Part shown: positions 25,799-34,408 of the stretch, piece by piece
Position numbering within the stretch: the first letter of the stretch is position 1
Layout: each line of letters opens with the position of its first letter
Assembly (NCBI RefSeq): GCF_051857535.1
Contig: NZ_JBPZGY010000003.1
Coordinates: forward strand, 465,296 to 529,295
Source of the DNA: Roseateles_B sp051857535
GTDB taxonomy: Bacteria > Pseudomonadota > Gammaproteobacteria > Burkholderiales > Burkholderiaceae_C
Direction: 5' to 3'
DNA length: 64,000 nt
Notes under the pieces: model-generated
The model's input: the letters and a program-made list of their open reading frames with translations, nothing else
Told to the model about the DNA's origin: nothing
Databases searched by the model: none
Made by a program: the position numbers and the translations under genes

Positions 25799-26206
25799 AT
25801 GCCCCAGCCCCGACCCAGGACCGCCCAGCCCTTGCCCCCGGAAGCGGCTGCTGAGGCCACCCATTGCGGCATGCGAGATCTCCCTGACGCAGCGCTGGCC
25901 CAGGTCGCCGGCTTCTTCCAGATGCTGGCCGAACCCAGCCGGCTGCGGGTGCTCAACCTGCTGCGAGAGCAGCCTCAGTGCGTGGGGGATCTGGCACGGG
26001 CCTGCAGCAGCAGTGCCGCCAACATCTCGCGGCATCTGGCGCAGCTGCAGCGCCATGGTCTGGTGCACCGTGAGGGGCGGGGCACCAGCGTGTACTACCG
26101 CATCGCCGATCCCTCTGTCTATGTGCTGTGCGATCTGGTCTGCGGGCAACTTGCCCGCCAGCATGCGCGCATCGCCGAGCTCCAGGCGCGCTTTCTCAAA
26201 CCGTGA
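25799..26206 (+). CDS. ArsR/SmtB-family repressor
   Basis: A 135-residue winged-helix repressor: MLAEPSRLRVLNLLREQPQ, then CVGDLARAC, the recognition helix SSSAANISRHLAQLQRHGLV and the wing EGRGTSVYYRI. Cysteines C61, C69, C112 and C116 (CVGDLARAC and LCDLVC) form a possible metal or thiol/persulfide-sensing set. The first 24 residues are Pro/Ala-rich, and Met25 is an alternative start. It is divergent from the RND operon across the operator at 25708-25729. A redox or persulfide signal fits the thioredoxin/OsmC cargo but is inferred. Confidence 0.92.
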   Translation: MPQPRPRTAQPLPPEAAAEATHCGMRDLPDAALAQVAGFFQMLAEPSRLRVLNLLREQPQCVGDLARACSSSAANISRHLAQLQRHGLVHREGRGTSVYYRIADPSVYVLCDLVCGQLARQHARIAELQARFLKP

Positions 26207-26386
26207 AGCCGGAGGTCCGATGCCACCCCCTCCGGATCCCTGCGGCTCCCGGCCAGACAGGGTGTCAGACCGGGCGGTTGTCGAGGGGCTCAAAGCGAGG
26301 CATCTGTCGCAGATCAAGGCTTGTCCCTGTGGTGTGGACGCCCATGCCCCGGGTCGCGGGCTGGTCGCATCCTCTACGATGGTCAG

Positions 26387-27445
26387 ATGGTGCGGCGCAT
26401 CTTGCTCGTCTTGTCCTGCTTCCTGGGCCTGTGGTGCCCGGCCGCGGCACAGCCGGCGGCCAAGGTGCTGCGCGTGCTGGCCTGGCCGGGCTATGCCGAT
26501 CCCGAGGTACTGCAGGGATTCAGCCAGCGCACCGGGGCGCGGGTAGAGCTCACCATCGTCGGTTCCGACGAGGCCATGCGCCAGCGCCTGCAGGCCAACA
26601 AGGGCGCGGACTTCGACGTCTTTGCGCTCAATACGGCCGAGTTGCAGCAGTACATCGAGCAGGGCTTGGCCCGGCCCATCGAGCTGCAGCGCATCCCCAA
26701 TACCCGGCGCCAGCTCGCGCGCTTCCGTGAACTGACGGCCATCCCGGGGCTCAGCCGGAGACGCGACGGCCTGCTGCAGGTCTTCGCCGTGCCCTACACC
26801 TTCTCCGAGATGGGGCTGATCTACGACCGCCGCCAGTTCAGCGCGCCGCCCAGCTCGCTGCAGGAGCTGTGGGACCCGCGCTGGAAAGGCAAGGTCCTGG
26901 CCTACGCTGGCGGCACGCACAACTTCTCTCTGGCAGCGCTGGCCCTGGGCCAGTCGCAACCTTTCCAGCTGGAGGAATCGCGGTGGCCGGCGGCCATCGA
27001 CAAGCTGGTGGCCCTGCGGCGCAATGTGCTGGGCTTCTACAGCCTCCCTGAGGAGTCCGTGCAGTTGTTTCTGAGGCACCGCGTGGCGCTGATGTACGCC
27101 AATTACGGCATGCAGCAAGTGCATCTGCTGAAGGCGGCGGGTGCCGACGTGGGCTACGTGATCCCGCGTGAGGGGGCGCTGGCCTGGCTGGACTGCTGGG
27201 CCATTTCGACGGCCGCCCGTGACCCTGAGCTGGCCCATGCCTGGGTCAACTTCATGCTGGAGGAGCCTGCCAGCAGCCTTCTGGTGACGCGCCAGGGCCT
27301 GGCCAATACCGTCAGCGAATCCGTGAGCAGCTCGTCACAGGTACCGCTGCGCTGGCTGGAGCCTGTGGAGAACGAACAGCGGCGCGAGCAGCTCTGGGCC
27401 CGCATCCAGTCTGGCGACCGGCCGTCCAAGGTGCTGCAGCGATGA
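26387..27445 (+). CDS. PotD-like periplasmic solute-binding protein
   Basis: This 352-residue ABC-type binding protein has a signal peptide (MVRRILLVLSCFLGLW, cleavage near AAAQPA). The mature start VLRVLAWPGYADPEVLQGF and the later LWDPRWKGKVLAYAGGTHNF and NVLGFYSLPEESVQLF are typical of the polyamine/spermidine (PotD/PotF) group. No permease or ATPase genes are near. Instead its stop overlaps the start of a membrane diguanylate cyclase (ATGA), so it probably acts as a sensor lid for that cyclase rather than in uptake. The NspS-MbaA polyamine system of Vibrio has this logic. The ligand is unproven. Confidence 0.88.
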   Translation: MVRRILLVLSCFLGLWCPAAAQPAAKVLRVLAWPGYADPEVLQGFSQRTGARVELTIVGSDEAMRQRLQANKGADFDVFALNTAELQQYIEQGLARPIELQRIPNTRRQLARFRELTAIPGLSRRRDGLLQVFAVPYTFSEMGLIYDRRQFSAPPSSLQELWDPRWKGKVLAYAGGTHNFSLAALALGQSQPFQLEESRWPAAIDKLVALRRNVLGFYSLPEESVQLFLRHRVALMYANYGMQQVHLLKAAGADVGYVIPREGALAWLDCWAISTAARDPELAHAWVNFMLEEPASSLLVTRQGLANTVSESVSSSSQVPLRWLEPVENEQRREQLWARIQSGDRPSKVLQR

Positions 27446-29184
27446 GGGGCGGCATCTCCTGGCGCCTGGGCCTGGCCTTGGCCCTCAGCGGTGTGCTGGC
27501 CGCCGGACTCACCGGCTACTACGCCTACAGCGCCAGTCGCCAGCTGCTGGTGGCGGCCGCCGAGCGGCGCCTGGTGACTGCCACCCGCGTGCTGGTCCGG
27601 CAACTGGCGGTGGGCCTGGACGCCACCGCCCGTGACGTGCAGATGGTGGCCGGCCATCCTGGTTCTGCCCGCCTGCTGCTGCGCACCGATCCCGAGCTGC
27701 TGGCCCGCAGTGAGACCACCATGGCGCTGCTGTTCCGGCAGATGCTGGAGACGCATCCCGAGTACTTCCAGATGCGGCTGATGGACGCCGCCAACCACGG
27801 CGTCGAGCGCGTGCGCGTGGATCGAGACGACCTCGGCGTGACTCGCGTTCAGGGCGATGATCTCCAGGAGAAGGGCCACTACCCCTACGTCTACGAGGCC
27901 CTTCGCCTGCAGGCCGGCCAGGTCTATGTGTCACGGGCGGTGATCAACCACGAGGTCGGAGCCCATGCCGGGCACGGCAAGCCGGCGCTGGAGGTGTCGG
28001 CGCCGGTCATGGACGCCCGGGGCGTGGCGCTGGGCGTGATCGTGATCAATGTGGATCTGAACGGTCTCTTCGGCCAGTTGGCCGCCGACCTCCCGCCGGG
28101 CCTTCAGCTCTACCTCGCCAACGCCCAGGGCGAATACCTGATCCATCCAGACCGGAGCAAGACCTTTGCCTTCGACCGTGGGCAGTCCTCTCTGGTCCAG
28201 GACGAGTTCGCCGGCGTGCGGGCGCTGCTGGTGAACCCGCCCGCCCAGGATGAGCAGACGGTGGTCACGCGCTCCGAGGGGAGCGAGGCTGGCGCACAGG
28301 TCGCGGCCTTCGTGCGCCAGCCGGCCTCGGTGCTCAAGGCGGAGGAGGACTTCGTGCTGGGGCTCTCCCAGCCCTTGTCCGAGGTGCTCTCAGAGAGTGA
28401 CCGCCTGGGACGCATGGTGCTGCGCATTGTGGCGGCCTTCAGTGCGCTGGCGGTGCTGATGGCGGCCTTGCTGGCCCGCGCCCTGACCCGGCCGCTGGCG
28501 CAGATCGTGCGTGCGGTGGAAGGCTTTGTCGGGGGGCTTCGCAGCGATGAGTTGCCCACGGAGCGCCGTGACGAGATCGGCATGCTGGCCCGCTCCATCG
28601 AGCACATGCAGCTGCAGATCAGCGGCCAGTTCGCCAAGCTGGCCCAGAAGCAGCATGAGCTGGATCACCTCGCCAGCCATGACAGCCTTACCGGCCTGCA
28701 GAACCGCCGTTTCTTCATGGACCGCCTGGAGCACGCGCTGGCCCATGCCCGACGAGACCAGGGGCGCCTGGCCATGCTCTTCGTGGATCTGGATGGCTTC
28801 AAGGAAATCAATGACAGCGTGGGCCACGCCGCCGGCGATGCCGTGCTCAAGGCCCTGGCCCTGCGTCTGCGGCATCTGGTCCGGGAGTCTGATACCGTGG
28901 CCCGCATCGGGGGAGACGAATTCGTCATCCTGATCGACCAGGTGGGCGAGCCCGAGGATGTGGACGTGGTCGCCCGCAAGGTCCGCGATACCCTGTCCGA
29001 GCCCGTGCTGTGGGAGGGCCGCGAGCTGCGGGCCGGCGCCAGTGTGGGCGTGGCCCGCTTCCCCGAGCACGGTCAGGATGCGGAAACCCTCATGGTGGCC
29101 GCCGATCAGGCCATGTACCGGGCCAAGACGGCAGGCGGCGGGCTCATCTGCCACGCCGAAGCGCCGCCGCGGCGCTTGCCCTGA
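27442..29184 (+). CDS. Membrane Cache-HAMP-GGDEF diguanylate cyclase
   Basis: A 580-residue sensor cyclase. TM1 is at about residues 9-30; a periplasmic Cache-type domain (about 31-325) follows, including LMDAANHGVERVRVDRDDLG and YPYVYEALRLQ. TM2 is near 330-350, followed by a HAMP linker (ALTRPLAQIVRAVEGFVGGL) and GGDEF. The active site is at residues 490-494 and the product-inhibition site RESD is at 481-484, so feedback control is expected. Translational coupling to the binding protein upstream suggests the ligand-loaded binding protein signals through this enzyme. No EAL domain is present. Confidence 0.93.
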   Translation: MRGGISWRLGLALALSGVLAAGLTGYYAYSASRQLLVAAAERRLVTATRVLVRQLAVGLDATARDVQMVAGHPGSARLLLRTDPELLARSETTMALLFRQMLETHPEYFQMRLMDAANHGVERVRVDRDDLGVTRVQGDDLQEKGHYPYVYEALRLQAGQVYVSRAVINHEVGAHAGHGKPALEVSAPVMDARGVALGVIVINVDLNGLFGQLAADLPPGLQLYLANAQGEYLIHPDRSKTFAFDRGQSSLVQDEFAGVRALLVNPPAQDEQTVVTRSEGSEAGAQVAAFVRQPASVLKAEEDFVLGLSQPLSEVLSESDRLGRMVLRIVAAFSALAVLMAALLARALTRPLAQIVRAVEGFVGGLRSDELPTERRDEIGMLARSIEHMQLQISGQFAKLAQKQHELDHLASHDSLTGLQNRRFFMDRLEHALAHARRDQGRLAMLFVDLDGFKEINDSVGHAAGDAVLKALALRLRHLVRESDTVARIGGDEFVILIDQVGEPEDVDVVARKVRDTLSEPVLWEGRELRAGASVGVARFPEHGQDAETLMVAADQAMYRAKTAGGGLICHAEAPPRRLP

Positions 29185-29240
29185 TCACCGGTCCTGCAGG
29201 GCAGTCCTGAGCGCCGTCAGCGGCCTCACGGGCCGTTGGT

Positions 29241-30308
29241 TCAACGCTGTGGCCTGCGGCACAGGCCTGCCATCAGCAGGGCGAAGGCCAGCAGGGCCAG
29301 CCCGTGCAGCCACGCTGCACCGGGCAGCAGCAGCGAGGCAGCCAGGCCTTGCTGGCCCAGGGCCCGCAGCAGCAGGCTCATCGCCATCAGGCCCAGGGGG
29401 GCCAGCGCCCAGGGGCTGTAGCGCGGCTGCAGGCGCAGCAGGGCGGGCAGCATGATGGGGGCGTGCCCGAAGACCATGGCCATCACGAAGCCCAGCCAGA
29501 GCCAGTGCCAGGCCAGCAGCGGCAGGCCCAGCAGGCCGGCCAGCGCTGCCGCCGCAGCCCAGGCATAGCCCAGCAGCAGGCAGCGCGCCGTGTGGCCGGC
29601 CCAGGCCTTGGCGCGCCACTGATGGCGGGCGATGTCGAAGAGCAGCAGCCACAGGGCCAGGGCCAGCAGCAGCGGCCAGGCCAGCCGGGCTGCCAGCCCG
29701 GGCTGCCAGAGGCTCAGGGCGCCGGTGGCCAGCAGAGCGGCCCACAGCATCAGGAAGCTGCGGCGGGCCATGGCACTCAGCGGCAGCAGCCGGCACAGTT
29801 CGCGCCGCTCGCCCGCGATGGTCAGCAGCAGGAAGAGCGAACCGTTCCAGCGCAAGGCAAAGTCTGCCCCCGGCGTCTGCGCGGCCACGGCCAGCAGCAG
29901 GGGCAGGCTGGCACTTGCCTCGATTGCCAGCGGCAGGGACCAGGCGCGCGAATGCCCTGCCCATAGGTAGAGCCCCAACAGCCCCAGGGCCGCGGCCGCC
30001 CAGAGGCCTTGTGCCAGGCCGGTTTGGCCGGCGAGCAGCGCCGGTCCGGCCAGACCGCACGTCAGCGGCACCGCGAATCCGCGCCCCAGCGCGGCCGCGC
30101 GTTCCAGCGAGATGAGGGTGGCAAAGAAGCCGCCCAGCATGAGCATTCCATGGTGCTGAAGCGCCTGCTGGGGGATGAAGGACAGGCTCGTCGGCAGACC
30201 GCCCAGGCGCTGCAGGCCACCAGCCAGCGCAAGCAGCAGGTTCAGCAGGGCCAGGGGAAGCGCCAGGCGCAGGCCCGTCGGCAAGGGGCGGCGGGCGGTG
30301 GCGTTCAC
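29241..30308 (-). CDS. NnrS-like polytopic membrane protein
   Basis: A 355-residue, very hydrophobic protein with about 11-12 helices. QQALQHHGMLMLGGFFATLI and ERAAALGRGFAVPL near the N terminus, and GFVMAMVFGHAPIMLPALL later, keep the His pattern seen in NnrS-related haem/copper membrane proteins of nitric-oxide stress. The start is GTG 30308. It is the distal gene of a leftward run with a DUF59 factor, ccoG, nsrR and nnrS. Assignment to the NnrS superfamily is by pattern and context; it is distinct from the true NnrS at 32635-33831. Confidence 0.65.
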   Translation of the reverse strand: MNATARRPLPTGLRLALPLALLNLLLALAGGLQRLGGLPTSLSFIPQQALQHHGMLMLGGFFATLISLERAAALGRGFAVPLTCGLAGPALLAGQTGLAQGLWAAAALGLLGLYLWAGHSRAWSLPLAIEASASLPLLLAVAAQTPGADFALRWNGSLFLLLTIAGERRELCRLLPLSAMARRSFLMLWAALLATGALSLWQPGLAARLAWPLLLALALWLLLFDIARHQWRAKAWAGHTARCLLLGYAWAAAAALAGLLGLPLLAWHWLWLGFVMAMVFGHAPIMLPALLRLQPRYSPWALAPLGLMAMSLLLRALGQQGLAASLLLPGAAWLHGLALLAFALLMAGLCRRPQR

Positions 30309-30334
30309 GGGCGGCGCTGCAATGTTGGTGTTGC

Positions 30335-30661
30335 TCAGGCCCAGCCCAGGCGCAGGCGCAGGGCCACGGACATGCGCTGCGGGGTCCAGACGGCGTCCCA
30401 GTCCACCTCCACCTCCACCGTCCAGTCCGGCGGACAGGCTTGGCGCAGGGCGGTCTCGGCATCCTCGATCAGCACGTCGGCCATGGGGCAGGTCGCGCTG
30501 GTGGGGACGAGCCGCAGCGCCACGCTGGCCGGGCCCAAGGTGAGGCTGTCCACCAGGCCCAGGTCCACGATGCTCTCGCCGATCTCGGGATCGGCCACGC
30601 GGCGCAGCACAGCCATCAGCCGCACATGCTCGGAATCGGGGTCAGGTCTTGCTCTGTCCAT
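30335..30661 (-). CDS. MIP18/DUF59 metal-sulfur cluster assembly factor
   Basis: A 108-residue DUF59 protein. DPEIGESIVDLGLVDSL is at about residues 24-40 and TSATCPMADVLIED holds the conserved cysteine. Relatives include PaaD, SufT and eukaryotic MIP18, all linked to maturation of iron-sulfur or other metal enzymes. Position between an NnrS-like gene and ccoG suggests a role in maturing metal centres of nitric-oxide or low-oxygen respiration. Confidence 0.85.
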   Translation of the reverse strand: MDRARPDPDSEHVRLMAVLRRVADPEIGESIVDLGLVDSLTLGPASVALRLVPTSATCPMADVLIEDAETALRQACPPDWTVEVEVDWDAVWTPQRMSVALRLRLGWA

Positions 30662-30682
30662 GACGGCTCCGGTCTGGCGCCT

Positions 30683-32143
30683 TCAGCGCGGAACGAAGAA
30701 GCTGGCCTCGGCCTGGAAGGCGGTGGCCTCGGGGCGGTCCAGGTCGTGAGCCAGCAACTGCACACGGCGTGCACCGCTCCCGTTCGCGACACCCGGCGGC
30801 AGGCGCAGCTGCACAGGCAGGGACACGATGGCGGCGGGTGCAACCTCCACCCGCTCGCCGCCCAGCAGGCGCAGGCCTGGCAGCCCGGCCGCATCGAGGC
30901 GCAGATGCAGGGTGCGCTCGCTGCGGTTGAGCAGCTGCAGGCGGTAGACGTTCTCGATCTGGCCGTCGTCGACCAGGCGGGCCATCACGCCGCGGTCCTT
31001 GATGACGTCGATCAGCAACGCGCTGCGCTGGCTCAGCTGCCAGACCATCAGCGCGCCCAGCACGGCCAGTGCGCCGCCATAGATCAGCACCCGCGGCCTA
31101 AGGGTGCGGCGCCACATCTGGGCACGGCTCAGGCCCTGCGACACGCCGTTCTCCGTGGCGTAGCGGATCAGGCCGTGCGGAGCACCGACCTTGTCCATCA
31201 CCTGGTCACAGACGTCAATGCAGGCCGCGCAGCCTATGCACTCGTTCTGCAGGCCCTTGCGGATGTCGATGCCGGTGGGGCAGACCTGCACGCACAGAGT
31301 GCAGTCCACGCAATCGCCGCGGCCCTGGGCCAGCACCTCGGCCGACTTGCGCGAGCGCGCGCCGCGGGGTTCGCCGCGCCTGGCGTCGTAGGTGATGATG
31401 AGGGAGTCGGCGTCGATCAGGGCGCTCTGGAAGCGGGCGTAGGGGCAGATGTACTTGCACATCTGCTCGCGCAGCCAGCCCGCGTTGCCGTAGGTGGCGC
31501 CGGCATAGAACAGCACCCAGAACAGCTCCCAGGGCGAGAGGGCCAGCTGCAGCGTCGCCTGAGCCAGCTCGCGGATGGGGCTGAAGTAGCCCACGAAGCT
31601 GAAGCCGGTGAACAAGGCCAGCAGGACCCAGCCCGCATGTTTGGCGGACTTGCGCGCCAGCTTCTCGGGGCTCCAGGGCGAGGTGTCCAGGCGCATGCGG
31701 GCCTGGCGGTCGCCCTCGGTGTGGCGCTCGATCCAGAGGAAAAGCTCGGTGTAGACGGTCTGCGGGCAGGCATAGCCGCACCACAGCCGCCCCGCCACGG
31801 CGGTGAAGAAGAAGAGCAGCAGGGCGCTGAAGACCAGCAGCGTGGCCAGGTAGATCAGGTCCTGCGGATAGAAGACCAGGCCGCCGATGTAAAAGCGCCC
31901 GCCCACCAGATCGAAGAGGAGGGCCTGACGGTCTTCCCACTGCAGCCAGGGCATGCCGTAGAAGAAGAGCTGGGTGAGCGCCACCAGGGCCCAGCGCCAG
32001 TTGGCGAAGCGGCCGCTGACGGAGCGCGGGTAGATCTTCTGCTCGGCCACGTAGAGCGAGCTGCCGGCCGGCGCGGCGCTGGCCTGGATGGGAATGACGC
32101 GGCGGGCCGCGTGGTCGGCGGCAGGGGGCTCGGCGCAAGACAT
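30683..32143 (-). CDS. ccoG: Cytochrome c oxidase accessory protein CcoG (RdxA/FixG)
   Basis: A 486-residue inner-membrane ferredoxin-like protein. About five transmembrane helices carry the CxxxC-type WCGYACPQTVYTELF motif. Two [4Fe-4S] motifs follow: CVDCTLCVQVCPTGIDIRKG and CIGCAACIDVCDQVMDK. The C-terminal IG-like FixG domain is periplasmic. CcoG reduces copper for CuB assembly of cbb3 oxidase. No ccoNOP genes are in the window. I start it at MSCAEPPAADHA (32143), 9 bases from nsrR; longer frames overlap nsrR. Confidence 0.93.
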   Translation of the reverse strand: MSCAEPPAADHAARRVIPIQASAAPAGSSLYVAEQKIYPRSVSGRFANWRWALVALTQLFFYGMPWLQWEDRQALLFDLVGGRFYIGGLVFYPQDLIYLATLLVFSALLLFFFTAVAGRLWCGYACPQTVYTELFLWIERHTEGDRQARMRLDTSPWSPEKLARKSAKHAGWVLLALFTGFSFVGYFSPIRELAQATLQLALSPWELFWVLFYAGATYGNAGWLREQMCKYICPYARFQSALIDADSLIITYDARRGEPRGARSRKSAEVLAQGRGDCVDCTLCVQVCPTGIDIRKGLQNECIGCAACIDVCDQVMDKVGAPHGLIRYATENGVSQGLSRAQMWRRTLRPRVLIYGGALAVLGALMVWQLSQRSALLIDVIKDRGVMARLVDDGQIENVYRLQLLNRSERTLHLRLDAAGLPGLRLLGGERVEVAPAAIVSLPVQLRLPPGVANGSGARRVQLLAHDLDRPEATAFQAEASFFVPR

Positions 32144-32151
32144 GGAGAGGG

Positions 32152-32610
32152 TCAGGCCTTGAGGGCCCGTATGGAGAAGCCAGGGGGCGGACGCAGGGGC
32201 AGCTTGCGGCCCGGCGGCGGGAGCAGCTCGGCCAGGGTGTGCTGGTCCAGCTCGGCCAGGAAGGCGTCGAGGGCGTCGCGGAAGATCTTGCTCAGGCGGC
32301 AGCGCTGGGTGAGTCGGCAGTCGCTGTCGTCGCCCAGGCACTCGACAAGCATGAAGTCCGGCTCCACGGCCCTTACCAGGGCGCCGAGGTTGATGGCCGA
32401 CGGCTCATGCGCCAGGCACATGCCGCCTCCCTTGCCGCGCACGGTGGTGATCCAGCCGCCCAAACCCAGTTGGTGGGTGATCTTGGTCATGTGGGCCTCC
32501 GAGATCCCATAGGCTTGGGCAATCTCGGCGGTGGTGCACAGGCGCTCCGGATGGCTGCCGAGGTAGATCAGCAGTCGCAGCGCATAGTCGGTCATGGTGG
32601 TGAGGCGCAT
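32152..32610 (-). CDS. nsrR: Rrf2-family nitric-oxide-sensing repressor NsrR
   Basis: A 152-residue Rrf2 winged-helix repressor (MRLTTMTDYALRLLIYLG, then ISEAHMTKITHQLGLGGWI and VRGKGGGMCLA). The cluster cysteines C91, C98 and C104 (CLGDDSDCRLTQRC) bind a [4Fe-4S] centre that nitric oxide destroys. Flanking nnrS, ccoG and DUF2249 genes are the usual targets. NsrR-like symmetry is visible in the leader at 34344-34358, so autoregulation of the run from there is likely. Confidence 0.93.
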   Translation of the reverse strand: MRLTTMTDYALRLLIYLGSHPERLCTTAEIAQAYGISEAHMTKITHQLGLGGWITTVRGKGGGMCLAHEPSAINLGALVRAVEPDFMLVECLGDDSDCRLTQRCRLSKIFRDALDAFLAELDQHTLAELLPPPGRKLPLRPPPGFSIRALKA

Positions 32611-32634
32611 GGGGGCATTCTCTCCCTGACGGGC

Positions 32635-33831
32635 TCAACCGGGCTGCCCGTCCGCACGGGTTCGCAGCAGGAAAGGTGCATAGCGCCACAGATAGAGCGC
32701 GAAGGACAGGCTCCACAGCAGGGCCGAGGCCAGCGCGGCGCCCATCAGCCATTGCGGCATCAGCAGCGGCAGGGCCACGCGGACCAGGGCTGCGGCGAAC
32801 ATGCAGAGGTAGGCCGTGGTCTCCACGGGCCCGGCCTGCAGACGGCGGCCGGTGTGACCCAGGGCCGTGCGGGTGATCATGCCCAGTGTGATCATGCCGA
32901 TCACGCCCACCGTCAGTGCGTGGGTGGCCGGGCCGCTGGGCAACTGCCACAGCAGCGCGGCGATGCGCAGGCCCAGGTGCACCGGCAGCCACAAATAGGC
33001 TGCATGCAGCACCCACACCAGCGGATTGCGCCAGGTCTTCCAGGGCTGCCACAGCATCCAGCGCCAGCTGTGCGCCAGCAGAGCCAAGCACAGCACGGCA
33101 AAGCTCAGACCGCCGCCCACGCCCAGGGCGTCCAGCACCAGCAGGGCGATCACGCTGCCCAACGATGCCTGCTCCACCCAGGGCTCGCGCCGCGCCTGCA
33201 TGCCCGGCACGCCATTGTTGGAGAACATGGGCACCACGCGTCCGGCCATCACTGCGATCATGAAGAGCACGATGTCCAGCCCCAGTGGCAGACCGGCGCT
33301 GCTCAGCACGGGCAGCTCCAGCAGGCCCATGCTGCCCAGGTGCAGCAGTGCGCTGCCCAGGCCCATCAGCAGCAGCAGACCGACGAAGAAGTAGTTGCGC
33401 CGATTGCCCGCCTTGTGCAGAGCCTGCCACAGGCCCCAGGCGGCGGCCCAGGGTACGGCCACATTGAGCAGCAGGGATGCCCAGCCCCAGGGCCCCAGGA
33501 CTGCCAGGCGTGCCAGCACCCACAGGGCGGCCATGGCCTGCAGCGGTCGGCCTGTGGGCGTGGCCTGGCCGGACCAGTTGCGCCCGGCCGTGAAAAGAAA
33601 GCCGATCACCACTGCCAGCGCATAGCCGAACACCATCTCGTGCGCATGCCAGGCCGCGCCCTTGATCAGGGCATGAGGCAGCCAGCCGCTGAACTGCAGC
33701 GCCCACAGCGGCACCATCAGCAGGGCCTGCAGCGCGGCCAGCAGGTAGAAGGGCCGGAAGCCCAGCTGCCACAGGGCAAAGCCATCTCGCCGAACAGGCG
33801 GTTCTTCCAGGCGCAACAGGACAGTACTCAT
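32635..33831 (-). CDS. nnrS: NnrS family protein
   Basis: A 398-residue haem- and copper-containing membrane protein with about 12 helices that protects against nitrosative stress. The family opening ALWQLGFRPFYLLAALQALL and the HxxEM block KGAAWHAHEMVFGYALAVVI, then FLFTAGRNWSGQATP, are all present. HALTVGVIGMITLGMITRTA and GHTGRR are typical near the C terminus. The start at 33831 (MSTVLLRLEEPPVRR) fits; a longer frame begins at 33867. nsrR follows after 24 bases. Confidence 0.94.
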   Translation of the reverse strand: MSTVLLRLEEPPVRRDGFALWQLGFRPFYLLAALQALLMVPLWALQFSGWLPHALIKGAAWHAHEMVFGYALAVVIGFLFTAGRNWSGQATPTGRPLQAMAALWVLARLAVLGPWGWASLLLNVAVPWAAAWGLWQALHKAGNRRNYFFVGLLLLMGLGSALLHLGSMGLLELPVLSSAGLPLGLDIVLFMIAVMAGRVVPMFSNNGVPGMQARREPWVEQASLGSVIALLVLDALGVGGGLSFAVLCLALLAHSWRWMLWQPWKTWRNPLVWVLHAAYLWLPVHLGLRIAALLWQLPSGPATHALTVGVIGMITLGMITRTALGHTGRRLQAGPVETTAYLCMFAAALVRVALPLLMPQWLMGAALASALLWSLSFALYLWRYAPFLLRTRADGQPG

Positions 33832-34019
33832 GGCGTCAGTGCTCCAGCTCGACACAAGAAAAATCAACGCAGTCAGCCGACCACAGCGAGTGGCGCCCGA
33901 GGATATGGCCCCACCAGTCCTGCAGGCGCGCCCTCAGGGACTGAGGGCGGATACAAGCGCCTTGGCGTTTGCGCCTGCCAAAGGACCAGGCCTCCAGCCT
34001 GGTGCGGCCTGCAGGAGGC

Positions 34020-34289
34020 TCAACTACAGCAGCCGCAGCAGCTCTTGCCCGCAGGCTTTCGGGAGATGCGCACGCGCCACTGCTCCGGGCCGGATTCCAG
34101 GGCTTCCCAGTCGAACTGGCCCGGCCACAGGACCTGGAACTGCCGGTGCAGGGGCTCGGGGTTGTGGTCATTGCTGAGCTCCAGCCAGCCGCCGACAGGC
34201 AGGGCCTCGAAGGCGCCGAAGATGGCCGGATGGCGTTGCTGCGGTGGCAAGCTGGGAACGTGGATGTGGGGAGCTGTGGTGGTGTTCAT
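34020..34289 (-). CDS. DUF2249 small protein
   Basis: An 89-residue DUF2249 protein. The core PAIFGAFEALPVGGWLELSN, then DHNPEPLHRQFQVLWPGQF and EQWRVRISRKP, is the family pattern, related to TusA-like/hemerythrin-linked proteins in nitric-oxide regulons. It ends with a cysteine-rich tail (SCCGCCS) that might bind metal. The start at 34289 (MNTTTAPHIHVPSL) is chosen, and the FNR-like and NsrR-like sites lie 55-90 bases upstream. nnrS follows in the same direction after 188 bases. Confidence 0.88.
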   Translation of the reverse strand: MNTTTAPHIHVPSLPPQQRHPAIFGAFEALPVGGWLELSNDHNPEPLHRQFQVLWPGQFDWEALESGPEQWRVRISRKPAGKSCCGCCS

Positions 34290-34343
34290 CTTTAAAGCTC
34301 TATTTTGAATGTAGGAATTGTGCCGAGCGGAACGGTGTAAATC

Positions 34344-34358
34344 AACATCTGAAATGTT
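34344..34358 (-). promoter_or_regulatory. NsrR-like inverted repeat
   Basis: AACAT-CTGAA-ATGTT is a perfect 5-bp-arm inverted repeat. The half AANATG...AAATG pattern resembles NsrR sites, and nsrR lies in the same run. It sits 55 bases before the DUF2249 start. Confidence 0.5.
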
Positions 34359-34362
34359 TCTT

Positions 34363-34376
34363 TTGATCTGGGTCAA
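34363..34376 (-). promoter_or_regulatory. FNR/Dnr-type box
   Basis: TTGAT-CTGG-GTCAA matches the TTGAT-N4-ATCAA consensus with one mismatch. It lies about 80 bases before the DUF2249 start, a position suitable for anaerobic activation of the leftward nitric-oxide genes. A Crp/Fnr-family gene is encoded at 38779-39555. Confidence 0.65.
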
Positions 34377-34408
34377 GTGGCGGCGACCGTCGGCCTTTGG
34401 TGAGGGGC

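Noticed and set aside
29185..29240. Bidirectional terminator between the cyclase and NnrS-like genes
   Set aside because: A CGGCC/GGCCG hairpin exists but lacks T runs on either side.
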